Source: Epiperipatus broadwayi (Eukaryota > Onychophora > Udeonychophora > Euonychophora > Peripatidae). Taken from it: 64,000 bases of DNA. The stretch spans positions 1 to 64,000 of the forward strand of contig JAQFVV010000447.1 of the NCBI GenBank assembly GCA_028023455.1, read 5' to 3'. Positions 46,576 to 58,154 of this stretch are shown here, piece by piece. The notes under the pieces are model-generated. The model was not told the DNA's origin. It ran no database searches and saw only the letters and a program-made list of their open reading frames with translations. The position numbers and the translations under genes are program-made. Position 1 is the stretch's first letter, and each line of letters opens with the position of its first letter.

Positions 46576-47008
46576 AAAAGATGATTGGTTCTCTTCAAGA
46601 TGTCTGAAGTGCCATTTGTGAAAGTGCTCGCATGTCTGCACCACACGGTACAACATGAAATGTGACAGTGTGTTTTGCATCTTTATTGATCATTATCAAT
46701 GCTCTTCATAGCATTATAAAATCATGAAAAACAACTTCATGGCTTTATTCCATATATACTTTGAATCATTCTCAAATGCTTCAATAGTGATTTTACCCAA
46801 TTTAAACAAAATTTGATGTTAGCAAGTTGCTCTATCCTGAATTAAGATATAAAACAATCATTTCATATAGTAATTTGTAGTTCAGATATACGAACACCTT
46901 AAAATTTTTTGTGGTATTGATAGTTAAATATGTGCTCTCGCTACTCAACACATGTACTGATTCAGGGATAATACTGTAGACAGTTTGGAAAACGAATCAG
47001 TACCTTTT
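46576..47008 (-). mobile_element. Mariner-derived non-autonomous element, copy 3
   Basis: Inverted ends AAGATGATTGGTTCTCTTCA and GGAAAACGAATCAGTACCTT. On the minus strand, ANIKFCLNWVKSLLKHLRMI then QSIYG is the mariner HTH start with one shifted stretch. It aligns with the copies at 329 and 11325. Confidence 0.65.
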
Positions 47009-48339
47009 CATAATCATAAACAGTATCATGAGGTTGTTCTCTCTATACATATATATATAAACAAAACAAAGCAACAAATTGTTTTTATACTAATAATTTA
47101 AAAGAAGTAACGTCTACTTAGCAGTACTGCGATCAAATTATAAAGAGAAAAATATATCAATGAAATTAATTAATAATTTTTTTTTTGTTTTTTATTCCAA
47201 CCTTGCAGAAATTTTAGCTATTTTAGTCTCAAGCGAAAGAATTATATTCATTCTAATAAAAAAAAAAAAAAAAGTTAAATACTGTATTCTACATAATTGA
47301 ACACCCCCCCCCCCCGCAATGTTTCGAACTTGATTTGCAATAATTATTAATGGCATCTAATTTTTTGCTCGTATCTATTTGTTTTGTTTTTTAATTCATC
47401 CATTTGCAATTTAATCTTGGAAGAAATGAAAAATAGAAAACAAACATTATAATGTGAAAAGATCAAGTTACTCTTCAACATGGAATTTGTATTTTAAAAA
47501 TACGCAAAAAGATATTCATTAGTTAGCAAAAAATAAAACAATTTTTAATTTTAAAATAACAAACATACGTAGAATATAAGCGGCAATAAATTCTACAATC
47601 AGTTGCTCAAATCAAATGAAGTCGAAAATGATAATTAAGCACAGGTGACAAAAAAATGTTCTCGTCAGACAAATGATTCAAAAGTATTTTAAGCATGAGA
47701 CCACAATTCTTATAATTCAGTTAAATAGAACAATCTATTTTGAGTTGGCGTGAAAGAGTGTGTGAACTTGAAAACATCGGTGGAGTATGGTTGCTTTAGC
47801 TATTGAGGTCATACGACAATATTTTACCAAAGATCGCACCTTCACCATGCTGAATATGGTTGCATAATTTCCCCTAGTCAAAATTTTATAAAAAAAATTA
47901 GAAGGGAGGCAATTTTTATGTTAATTCACATCAAAATAAGCTGTGAAAAAAAAAAGATTTTAAGAATAAAAACAGACGAAATTAATAATGAATTGAATAA
48001 TTACTGTTCAGAAGTTCATAAAATGTTTCAGAAACCAGAGGTGATAAAGCTGGACCACAATGCATGTACTTTAAGATGCAGTCTGCATTTTGACAATAAT
48101 AACAAAGAATTTTACATAACCACCACAAGCAAGTGAATTGTTGTTGTTAACAAACACATTATCTAAGGGCTTATGGCAGTTGTAAGGTGACAGATCAAGA
48201 GACTCTATTTCCCAGCTGAGGAGAATTTTGATTTACAAGTCTTCATCCACTGTAGATAAATCCAGTAATGAGTATTACTAATCATTTAGTAACTTAGAGA
48301 CCGTTTTTAGTTTAATAAATGATTAGAGATAATCATTAT
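47009..48339. other. Intergenic, no gene seen
   Basis: Contains a C tract at 47306-47316. Small frames at 47700-47870 (minus) and 47918-48136 (plus) are short and unassigned. Confidence 0.45.
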
Positions 48340-48545
48340 TGTACTTATCTAGAGTGGATGATATCAATGGTTAGCATAAGTTTGACACCGGTAAATCAAA
48401 ATATAACAATTTATTATAATAAATGCTGAACATATAAAAAAGATATACATGAGAGATAGTGACTTGGACAACTGATGAATGCTGGTTTAGCACAAAATGC
48501 ATGTTGGGGCATCATTTCCTTTTACTGCATCTTTATATTATAACC
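48340..48545 (+). mobile_element. Family B repeat fragment
   Basis: Includes GACTTGGACAACTGATGAAT then GCTGGTTTAGCAC, matching the family B ribozyme. The core reads CTGATGA but AAAA in place of GAAA, and the first pair of stem II is lost. Flanks align only weakly with the other B copies. Confidence 0.55.
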
Positions 48546-48920
48546 ATATGATTTCAAAAGAATATGAAGTGGTGTGCTCAATTTAATCAACTTGTCAGAC
48601 GATACTCAAAACTCATTCGATTTCTCAAGCAATCAACTACTTTATTTATTTTTCATTAGAAAAATAAAAAATTTCATAAGATGGAGTAAAAATAAATCAT
48701 CCAACATTAAACATGACAAAAATCATGGTAATAACAATTTGATGCTAATGCAAAAAAATTCCTAGGCAGATAGTCGAATAATACAACTTCTATTGTTAGT
48801 AAAATATTTTAAGATATTATCAAAATCTAACTACTCTAATAAATGACATCCAACACACAAATATATATTATTTGTCTGTCTACTGTGTGCATAGTAAAAA
48901 CTTAGGGGAATTCAAATCAC

Positions 48921-49213
48921 TAAACATCACATGATCACTTTCCTACGCTTACACAAGCTGTTAAAAAAGGCAAAACTCTCCATACAGTAGCGTCACGCAG
49001 TGCAAGACAAAGTAATCAATAGAGGCAAGAAGATTTGTGTATAAAATCCCTATCTAGTTCCTACTCATCCAATATCCCCAGACTAGTTTCTAGCTTGTGG
49101 CTTTCATCAGTGAGGAGCTTTGGATCTGAGAGTAGTGCATCTAGATCTTGGAGATCTAATGCAACCATCTAGCTGCCACCTTTTGCTTTTTTAGTTAATG
49201 ATAAAGCTGTGGG
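48921..49213 (-). mobile_element. Family A repeat, 5'-truncated copy with 10-bp duplication
   Basis: Flanked by TTCAAATCAC at 48911-48920 and 49214-49223. It is a single-orientation copy. Read on the minus strand, it starts mid-unit, passes the ribozyme, and ends in the tail GTGATCATGTGATGTTTA. A fixed 3' end and truncated 5' end are what target-primed reverse transcription produces. Confidence 0.88.
49067..49125 (-). ncRNA. Hammerhead ribozyme motif A, best consensus copy
   Basis: Stem I ATCCAA/TTGGAT and TCCTCA/TGGGGA with an internal loop. Core CTGATGA, stem II AGC-CACAA-GCT framed by an A/A mismatch, GAAA. Stem III is the loopless palindrome ACT/AGT, with cleavage expected after GTC at about 49081. 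Short closed stem III is known from animal satellite hammerheads, which often work as dimers. The A/A mismatch at the base of stem II may lower activity. Confidence 0.75.
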
Positions 49214-49359
49214 TTCAAATCACCTATAATATTATTAAAGCTATTTCTTAAAACCAAAAAACCCATCATCATCACTGCATGGTGAAAGCCATTTCAAAAC
49301 TTATTTGTTCCTTTAACATTTTGCTGTTTTCAATAAAATAATCAAATGTTTTACTGCTC

Positions 49360-49575
49360 AGGAGTTCATAAAAAGTTTTAGCAACTAAAGTAGCAGAGCT
49401 GTGTTGCGATCTATGGAGCTTGGAGCTTCAGAGGCTGTTTGTCCTGAACCACAGCACAATAATTGAATGATATACTGCTCAGGAATTCATTAGAAGTTTG
49501 AGAACTGGAAATGGCAGCTGAGCCTGTGATCCATGGATCTTAAACACTAGAGTCCACCACTCTACTAATGCATTA
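49360..49575 (-). repeat. Two tandem tRNA-like SINEs (family C)
   Basis: Two copies at about 49360-49465 and 49466-49575, each starting ACTGCTCAGGAGTTCAT or ACTGCTCAGGAATTCAT on the plus strand. On the minus strand the second has a box A region, TTAGTAGAGTGGTGGACTC, and GATCCATGGATCACAGGC in the box B position. Confidence 0.55.
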
Positions 49576-50559
49576 ATCATAAAGATGACATTCTATTAAA
49601 CACTACATTCTATTAAACACTATAATGGCTTCATCTGAATATAAATACGAAAAAATCGAACGTAGCCATAAACATTTATTATGGTATTATTGCAGATAAT
49701 AAATTAGCAAAAAAAAAAAAAGAAGGAAATTCTATTTTTCCAACTTTTCTAAAACTATTCTTGTAACAAATAAAAAAAGTTCTGAAATTAAAAGACTAGT
49801 CTTGGTTATGGGCTGTTTGAGTACCAGAAATGACTGGTCAAGTTTCAATCCAATATTTTTATCTCTAGAATTTGTTACTCTACAAGTGAGCTGAACTGCA
49901 CAGAGCTAAAGTCTTAATAAACTGAATAAACTGACAATGAGTTGCAGAAAGTTAATTTCAATATAAGTAAACTTCCACATATTTTTGTGATAGTAAATGC
50001 ACATTGGAGATTTCATCTTCCTGAAACCATACACAATCACCATTATTGACAAAGCCATTGATGAAAATAACCATCAAATTATACTCTTTAGCCTGAACTG
50101 GGAAGCATTCTTATCACAATTAGATAAATCACACACTCAATACCATTTGATATAGACAAGTAAGTTTTTCTGTGTTGCCTTTATTAACAATTAAATATCA
50201 TTCAAAATTATTTGAGATGACTGACTCATAAATGGATATTATATATCAACAGCTATGATATTAATATATGCAACAGTGCATCTTCCTGATTTGCTGATTT
50301 ATGAAATAAGCAGATTTAAGGTATGCACCATATATCTTATGGTGACAGAGTAAAAATGATAAAAAAAATCAGTTGACCACACAGATTGACAATTAATGAT
50401 ATACCTGTTACTTATGATTAAAAAGAGAGGAATAGTTAGCATAGAAGTCATGATACTATAGAAAAATATATCATTATAATTCTGAAAAATCAAATAGTCA
50501 ACAGGTCCTTGCAATTACAGAAAGCTGGGCTATGCTTAACGACATCTAATAATAATAAT
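49576..50559. other. Intergenic, no gene seen
   Basis: AT-rich DNA. The small minus-strand frames at 50299-50796 are uncharacterised, and part of them is antisense to the retrotransposon fragment at 50560. Confidence 0.45.
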
Positions 50560-50945
50560 AATAAAATTACTTATGGATTTAGACTTGAATGCTTTATAAA
50601 AAAGCAATATAGACTTCAGATCATTCAATGAACTATAGAGATATATGTTGGGAGTAACAAAAGAATCAAAAGTGAGATCATTGACATCATCAAGAAAAAT
50701 TGAGACTAAAATGGAGTGAATTAGACATATTGTTAGAAGAATTGATAATAGATGGATAGTGTGAGTCCCACAAAAATATAAAAAACCTAAATACATTTGA
50801 GATAGATGGATGGAATAAGAAAGTTTGTTGGTATGATGAGAAAAAAAACTATGGATCGGAAAAACATCTAAATTTGGAGATCATTATCTGCAATGAATTG
50901 ATAATGGTTAAAAATACTGCTGATTACATTATATAACAATAATTG
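50560..50945 (+). pseudogene. 3' fragment of non-LTR element L1a, third copy
   Basis: Reads TKMEWIRHIVRRIDNRWIVW, then WDRWME, and near the end TATCTGCAATGAATTGATAA. This matches the post-RT domain and 3' end of the copy at 5672-6020. Several stops. Confidence 0.65.
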
Positions 50946-52440
50946 ATTAGAATATATTTACATAAGTGATTACTAATTACATAAAACCAAACAATCATGT
51001 TCAAACAAATAAAATATTCATTACACATACTTATAAGTAAACAATGAAATATAAAGGGAAGGCAAACATCAGCTATGATATAATTAGGCAAGCAACCAAT
51101 TAAAACTTACATTGTAAACTGAATTTATGCCACTGAGTAATATTATTCCTAATATAATCTAGAAATAAAACTAGCAACTTCTAGCTGAGTATCTAGATAT
51201 TATAAGTGGTGAATCAGATGTACATATTTTATACATGGGAAAACTGCAAAAATACACAAAAAATCTGTATGACTGAGTTACAAGTCTTAGAATATTTAGA
51301 AAACTAAATAAAAAGCAGTTTCATTTTTGGATTGCTCGATGGTGTGATTTTAATTAGTTATTTGCCAAATCACATCACATCTGAAGTATATCAAGATAAA
51401 TACACAAAAAAATCATATTATACTTACGTTTACATTCATAAAGTCTATAAAAAGCTTCTAGTTAATATATACTTATAAAGTTTATCTACTGAATCAGAAT
51501 ATTATAGACTATAAAATTCCACATTTTAGTCTATAAAAATCTTCTAGTTAATATATACTTGTTAAGTTTATCGACCGAATCTGAATATTATTGATTATAA
51601 AATTCCATATATTTAAAAGCAGTAAATAAGATGACATTTAATTAAGAAATAAAGGAAACAGAATCTACTATATATAAAAAGAAGATTCTGGTTATTTTGA
51701 ATCATGATTGGTGATGTTTTGATCTCGAAGTAGCTGATGGAGAAAGTTATTAAAACTGTGATTTAAAATTCCAAAAACCCAACCACCCAATTTTCTTTCC
51801 AACTGTACTCCAACTTTTTAACAATCCATATTTCTTAATCCAAATTTTTCTTTTCAAAGTTTGTTTTATTGCCCTAAATGCAAATAAATATTACATAACT
51901 TACCATTTTGACTATATATACATGGTCCTCATATAAAAGGTATAACTAATAGCTGAAAAGTAGACATTTAAACTTATAAATGTAAATTAAAAAATTAGAT
52001 GGATGAAAGTACTAATATGACTAAAAATTTTTCATTGGTTTCATTTTTATAGATTGTAGTTGTATGAATTTTGACACTCACCATCAAATAATGGCCAGAA
52101 ATGGTATCTTATGTAACACAGACATCAATTTAGTGAAGTAAAGCAAGCTTTGAAAAAAAAAAAAATGAACTAAGAGTTTATTCTAAAGCTTGAAACATAA
52201 GTCTTGCATTCCATGGTTTAAAATTCAGAAGTCAATCATTAATCTTATATTTCATATAAACTTTCTAAAGTTATTGGTGCTCCCCACTCATGTAAAACAA
52301 CCTTTAAAAAGCCACTATAGAAAAAGGTCCTCCCTTATAGCTGTCTCATAGAGGAAGTTGAAGGTAAGGCAGTAATCATCAGAATTGTCAATTGCCAATA
52401 GGGAAAGTATGAGTAGGATTATTATTTTTATTTAACTTAT
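50946..52440. other. Intergenic with a ~93-bp direct duplication
   Basis: At 51436-51620 two tandem copies of a ~93-bp unit (CTTCTAGTTAATATATACTT in both) differ at several positions. No gene. Confidence 0.55.
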
Positions 52441-52562
52441 TATATTTGCTTGTCTATTAAAACAGGCAAAACACTTCATATGTGTTGCCATTCAATGCAA
52501 GCCAGAGTAATCATTGGATGCCATAAGGCTTGTGCATAAAATCGCCACCTATTCCCTACTCA

Positions 52563-52621
52563 TCCTATATCCCCAGACTAGTTTCTGGCTTATGGCCTTT
52601 GCCAGTGAGGAGCATTGGATC
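52563..52621 (-). ncRNA. Hammerhead motif A, core-mutated copy in multimer
   Basis: GAAACTAGTC and stem I are intact, but the first core block reads CTGGCAA. Confidence 0.5.
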
Positions 52622-52654
52622 TGAGAGCACTGTGCCTAGATCTTAGGATCTAAT

Positions 52655-52880
52655 GCAATCCTCCAGCAGTCACCTTTTATCTCTAATTAACTACAAAACT
52701 ATGAGTCTTAAATTGAAAACACTATAATATTTTCAATTCAAGCTCATTAGCTTATAGAGTCATATACATAATGCAATCCTCCAGCAGTCACCTTTTATCT
52801 CTACTTAACTACAAAACTATGAGTCTTAAATTGAAAACGCTATAATATTTTCAATTCAAGCTCATTAGCTTATACTGTCA
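52655..52880. repeat. ~112-bp tandem duplication inside the multimer
   Basis: ATGCAATCCTCCAGCAGTCA to TAGCTTATA occurs twice in direct order in the minus-oriented part, with few differences. It may reflect slippage during reverse transcription. Confidence 0.8.
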
Positions 52881-53273
52881 TATAGATCTGAACTCAGTTC
52901 AGCACCTATACATTTTGGTGTCTTTGGTTCTTTAATAATTATAGCCACCACTATAATATTAGGCAGGATTACTCTGGCTTGCATTGAATGCCAATACATT
53001 TGCCTGTTTAATAACAATTATAAGTAAGCATAAGATTGGCTTAAAAACCAATCCTGCCTAATATGATAGTAATGGCTATGGTTATTAAAGAACCAGACCC
53101 CAAAATGTATAGGTACTGAACTGAGTTCAGAATTATATGACTATATAAGCTAATAAGCTTGAATTGAAAATATTAGTTTTCAATTTAAGAATTATAGTTT
53201 TGTAGTTAAGTAGAGTAAAAGGTAGCTGCTGGAGGATTGCATTAGATCCTAAATCTAGGCGCAGAGCTCTCAG

Positions 53274-53332
53274 ATCCAAGACTCCTTACTGATGAAGGCC
53301 ACAAGCCAGAAATTAGTCAGGGGAAATTGGAT
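53274..53332 (+). ncRNA. Hammerhead motif A, first plus unit of multimer
   Basis: CTGATGA, stem II GGC-CACAA-GCC framed by A/A, GAAA, ATT/AGT, cleavage expected after C53318. The inner stem I is weakened (TCCTTA against AGGGGA), but the outer ATCCAA/TTGGAT pair is complete. Stem II GGC/GCC replaces AGC/GCT of 49067, a compensatory change. Confidence 0.65.
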
Positions 53333-53725
53333 GAGTAGGCACTAGATGGGGATTTTATGCACAAGCCTTCTGGCATCCATTGATTACTCTGGCTCGCACT
53401 AAGTGGCACTACTATATGGAGAGAGTTTTGCCTGTTTTAATAAGTTATAAGCAAGCATAAGAAATAGTGATCATGTGATGTTTATTGGCTTAAAACCAAT
53501 CCTGCCTAATATGACAGTGATGGCTATGGTTATTAAAAAACCAAAGACACCAAAATGTATAGGTACTGAACTGAGTTTGGACCTATATGATTATATAATT
53601 GAGCTTGAATTGAAAATATTATAGTGTTTTCAATTTAAGACTCGTAGTTTTATAGTTAACTAGAGATAAAAGGTGGCTGCTGGAGGATTGCATTAGATCC
53701 TAAGATCTAGGCACAGTGCTCTCAG

Positions 53726-53784
53726 ATCTAAGGCTCCTCACTGACGAAGGCCACAAGGCAGAAACTAGTCTGGGGATATTGGAT
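53726..53784 (+). ncRNA. Hammerhead motif A, second plus unit of multimer
   Basis: CTGACGA, GAAACTAGTC, stem I fully paired with one wobble (ATCTAA/TTGGAT; TCCTCA/TGGGGA). Stem II is GGCCACAAGGC, with a shifted GCC/GGC pairing. Cleavage expected after C53770. Confidence 0.65.
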
Positions 53785-53942
53785 GAATAGGCACTAGATG
53801 GATATTTTATGCACAAGCCTTCTGGCATCCATTGATTACTCTAGCTTGCTGTGTGTGGCAATACATATGAAGTTTTGCCAGTTTTAATAACAGTTATAAG
53901 CAAACATAAGAAATGGTGATCATGTGATGTTTGCTTGTCTAT

Positions 53943-54634
53943 CTGGGAAATGTTGTAACTCAATTTCTCCCCAGCATATCTCCCAATGACAATACAATTT
54001 TTTAATCTTTGCAACAATTTTAACATAAATTTTTAATTTTATATACAATTCAGTACTCATTGCAGTTGTATCACCTAGCAGTATTAAATTGTACCTAAAT
54101 TTTCTTATTTTTTAATTTTTGGAACTATATAAAAATTATTTATAAAAAATGCCTTTATTCACATGAATGTACTAAAAAGTAAAAAAGTAATTTTTCTTCA
54201 GCTTTCACGAAAAAAAAGTCTGGGGTGAACGGGTTTAGAAATTCACTAATCAGATTCCCAAAGAATTATGCTCACTTTCTTGAATCAAACCCAATCTATT
54301 CAAAGTGGGTATTAATTGCAAATTTATTTAAACGATTATTTAGAAATCTGATTGTGTATTTCTAAGTACAGTCACATCATAGTTTTATTTGTGAAAGCTG
54401 AATAAAATTTAAATTTTATGCAATATGTATTATACAAATAAATGAAGATAAAAGAAATTAATTTATCAAAAATATTAATATAAGTAAAATATATCAACTT
54501 TATAACTAAAATTCATTTTAAAAGAATTCAAATTTTAAAGGATAACAGTTTAATTTGAAAAGCATATATTTTAGTAAAATTTAAATTCACAAAAATTTGA
54601 TTATGAAAAATCATAATAATTAATAATTATTAAA
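53943..54634. other. Intergenic, no gene seen
   Basis: AT-rich DNA, no recognised repeat or coding motif. Confidence 0.5.
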
Positions 54635-54697
54635 CATCCATTAATTATACTGGCATGCACTGAGTGGCGCTACTCTATGAAAAGCTTTGCCTGTGTG
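54635..54697 (+). mobile_element. Family A repeat, very short 3' piece with 11-bp duplication
   Basis: Only 63 bp, from CATCCATTAATTATACTGGC to AGCTTTGCCTGTGTG, flanked by TAATTATTAAA at 54624-54634 and 54698-54708. It shows that CTGTG can be a true 3' end. Confidence 0.75.
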
Positions 54698-54709
54698 TAA
54701 TTATTAAAT

Positions 54710-54825
54710 TAATTGAATGGTGGAACTTTTAAATGTTGGAGCCTTCAAATTTCAGGATGAAATTGTGAACGGAGTTCCAAAATCCACTACTCTACCATAA
54801 CCCTAAAACATGTAGGATAATAAAA
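54710..54825 (-). repeat. tRNA-like SINE (family C)
   Basis: Minus strand: TATGGTAGAGTAGTGGATTT in the box A position and CCGTTCACAATTTCATCC in the box B position. Confidence 0.5.
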
Positions 54826-55062
54826 ATTGTAGCTATTATTTAAAAAAAAAAACCAATTACTTAAAAAGCATGGACAACTTGGGCATTATGTCCCAAGCTA
54901 AATTAACCCTGTCAATAGTAATTTCACTTCCACGTTCCTTATCACATTCTATTTCAAATAGTTAGACTAAGACTTTTTTCTTTATACTGGTTGATTAGAA
55001 ATTGATCCACTCAATTATTTAAAAATCAAATTATTCAACAATTCAGAGCAACAATATAACCT

Positions 55063-55899
55063 TTAAACATAAAATCACATGATCACCATTTCTTATGCTT
55101 GCTTATAACTGTTATTAAAACAGGGCTCTCAGATGCAAGGGCTCCTCACTGAAAAAGGCCACAAGCCAGAAACTAGTCTGGGGATATTGGATGAGTAGTG
55201 AGGATTTTATGCACAAACCTTCTGGCTTCCATTGATTACTCTGTCTTGCACTGAGTGGCACTACTGTATGGAGAGTTTTGCCTGCTTTTAATAACCTTTA
55301 AACATCACATGATCAACATTCATTATGCTTACACAAGCTGTTTTTCACAGAGGAAAAACTCTCCATACAGTAGCACTACCCAGTGCAAGCCAGAGTAATC
55401 AATGGATGCAGGAAAAATTGTACATAAAATCCCTATCTAGTACCTACTCATCCAATATCCCCAAACTAGTTTCTAGCTTGTGACTATTAGTCGTGGATTT
55501 AGAGCATTCATAGGATCTAAGGCAACCCTACAGAAACCATCTTTTACTTCTCTAGCTAACTACAAAGATTTGAGTTCATACAACTATACAAGCTAAAGAT
55601 ATTAGCTTGAGAACATTATTGTGTTTTCATTTTGGACTCAAAGCTTTATAGTTAGCATTTTGGATTTAAAGCTTTTTGGTTAGCTAAAGAAGTAAAAGAT
55701 GGCTGATGGAGAGTTGCATTAGATCCTAAGATCTAGGTGCAATGCTCTCAGATCCAAAGCCAAAAGCTAGAAACTAATCTGGGGATATTGGATAAGTAGG
55801 GACTAGATAGGAATTTTATGCACAAACCTTAACTACACCTATTGATTACTCTGGCTTGCACAGAGTGGTGTTACTGCATGGAGTTTGGCCTTTGTGAAA
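55063..55899 (-). mobile_element. Family A compound insertion with 12-bp duplication
   Basis: Flanked by ACAATATAACCT at 55051-55062 and 55900-55911. Three blocks: a tail in minus orientation joined to a plus-oriented partial unit (to 55285), a minus-oriented unit beginning with another tail at 55297, and a final plus-oriented unit ending TTTGGCCTTTGTG. Hammerhead cores are damaged (CTGAAAA at 55150; ATTAGTCGTGG near 55490). Confidence 0.75.
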
Positions 55900-56099
55900 A
55901 CAATATAACCTATTGTTACATCAATTCAGTGACAACATTATGCTATATTTTAAAAAAATCAACTCATAAATAGCTAACATCTGTGACAATCCTTTATTTG
56001 CTGCTAATAATTTAACAGTAACAAATCACTTCACTGTGCAAATCATATAGTATGATAAACAAGAGCATCTTTCCACAAAAGACAGGGCAAAAACATCCC

Positions 56100-56410
56100 T
56101 ACAGTTAATGAAGAACTGAAGATACCAATATATACAGTTGTTAAACTGGATTCAGATCTTCAAACAAGATGCCATGGGTTCAAGATCTGAGGCTGATTTG
56201 AATTTCAGATTTTTAGCTTGGTAGGTAAAATGGAATTAAAAACGGTTGGTGGACACATATCTATATTCTCTTCACCTTTGAACCCTCAGCATCTGTGATA
56301 AAGACAAAAACCAGAAACAAGTCAAGAATGAGGATTTAAATGCATCTGCTAATTATGAATTACTCAAATTTAAAATAGATGACATTATAGTGGAGAGCTC
56401 CTCCATCGTT
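56100..56410 (+). repeat. Ancient family A copy
   Basis: Same order of blocks as a full unit (GTTAAACTGGATTCAGATCT, GTTGGTGGACACATATC, CTGTGATAAAGACAAAAACC then AGAAACAAGTCAAG) but about a third of positions changed. Confidence 0.5.
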
Positions 56411-57589
56411 CAAATTCGTTGGTTCAATTGCTCTGATAGATTTTGTACAGCGACAGAATAAAAATGAAAGATAGCTAATCTATTTTTCACTGAGAAAAGT
56501 AAAAAAAAATTCAATATGGTCAAGTGACTGGAAGTGGTATGCTAACCCTGAAATTCTAATACTCAAATGCCGCACCTTCCTTTGCAATTATGCAACCAAT
56601 TATTTTTGCACTTCTCATAAAATAAGATATAGTAAATCGAATTTGAAAAAAAAAGGTAGAAATTATTTATTTTTCATAATATAACTTTAAAGTAATACAA
56701 TTTTACTGACTTAATTAGTATCAAGCAAATGCAATACTGTATATAAATAATCATCTACAGGTTCATAAATATTTAATTTTATAAGCATAAATAATCTATA
56801 AATAAATAATTAATCACTTTATTCAGTTGTAACTGGAGCCCAACTTTAAGAAAACCCACAGTAATAGTGATATTATTTGATGGTACTTAAAAATATGCAC
56901 TTCTATCAGCCTGTTGTAACCTGCCTTTTCATCAATACTATCACAATCAGTGCTTTTTCTAGGAATGTTTTAATAATCTAGTCCACTTCTAAATATTCTA
57001 TTCAACTTTTTCAATATCTTGTTGTTTGTCTCAAGAAATATAGTGTCAGATTTCACCAAATATCTTTTCCTGCAGTCAAATTTGGACATCTTTATGTGGC
57101 AGAATCTTCTCTTTCCCATATGGTATTTGATCTTCAAAAATTACATTAACAAATATCTTCCTTTTTTAAAATCTTCAATACGCTTTTACTCCTTTTGTAC
57201 TGATTATTTTAAATAAAATAATAAATTATATACTTCCTTTTGCATTTTTAACAATGCTTTTTATTAAGATGTTTTTTGATAGTTTCAACCACCCAACAGG
57301 CAGTCTTTTTTAAAGTTTCTCATTTTTTCTCTTTAACAAACATTAAGAAATGATTTTACTCACATAAATGCACTAAAATCTAAAAAATAGATTTTCATCA
57401 TCTTTCAGAAATAAAAACATTGGAATGGGGGGGTTACTGTGGTAATTCACAAGTCAAAATTAGCCCCAAAGAATAATTTCAATAGACTTTCAACAAAAGC
57501 CCTTATTCTTGTATCAGTGCCAATTATTCATCAGATAAAAATGACACTTTTTAATATGACAGATAAATTGGCATTGTTATAAGAGTGTT
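56411..57589. other. Intergenic, no gene seen
   Basis: AT-rich DNA with a short G tract at 57427. Open frames are T-rich and unassigned. Confidence 0.5.
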
Positions 57590-57686
57590 TAATATAGCGG
57601 ATTTAAATTCAGACTTTCAAGCACCCACCAACTATCCACACTATCTCATACAACTGATATACATGACCACATACGTAGAAAAGATA

Positions 57687-57747
57687 AATAATCACCAATA
57701 TACGTACTTCATGCTAAACCAACATTCATCAGTTGGTCCAGATTATC
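57687..57747 (-). ncRNA. Hammerhead motif B, one core change
   Basis: As the copy at 58155 but GAAG in place of GAAA, and stem II ATGTT/AGCAT. The expected cleavage position is 57699. Confidence 0.65.
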
Positions 57748-58154
57748 ATCTCCCTCACATATATATAATCAGTGCTCAGTTTATATTAAGATAGCAAATC
57801 TTCACATTTTAATGGACAAGGCTTCAATCCACTCCAACTTTTTAGCCATCCATATCATTAAAAATCTGATGATGGAAAGCCAAATCCCATGCTGATGCCA
57901 ACATTATTGTCAAGCCCACATTGACCTGAAGTCACTCAGACCCCTCATGTCTAGGACTTTATCCATTAAATACATAGAAGAGGGATGGCAGGATGCAAGC
58001 TTATGTGTAAATATTTGAAAACCAGGCACTCTTCACAAACCTGAAACTTGATTGTAAATATGGGAGATTTGAACTCAGACTTTCAAGCACCCACCAACTA
58101 TCCACACTATCTCATACAACTGATACACATGACCACACATATGTAGAAAAGATA

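Larger units (their letters stand above)
52458..53929 (+). mobile_element. Family A multimer inserted as one unit, 13-bp duplication
   Basis: Flanked by TTTGCTTGTCTAT at 52445-52457 and 53930-53942. From 52458 to about 52968 the sequence is minus-oriented, then it turns to plus orientation for the end of one unit and two further head-to-tail units, finishing at the tail GGTGATCATGTGATG. Predicted cleavage sites in the two plus units are 452 bp apart (53318 and 53770). The joining sequence between units is continuous, with the tail followed by ATTGGCTTAAAACCAATCCT. Confidence 0.88.

Noticed and set aside
47700-47870. First exon of Elp2 or another gene on the minus strand
   Set aside because: A 37-codon frame exists but has no similarity to the Elp2 N-terminus and no convincing donor. 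The 26669-26722 frame fits phase and sequence better.
52458-53929. CRISPR-like or ordinary satellite array
   Set aside because: Units are ~450 bp, adjoin without unique spacers, include an inverted part, and the block is bounded by a target duplication.
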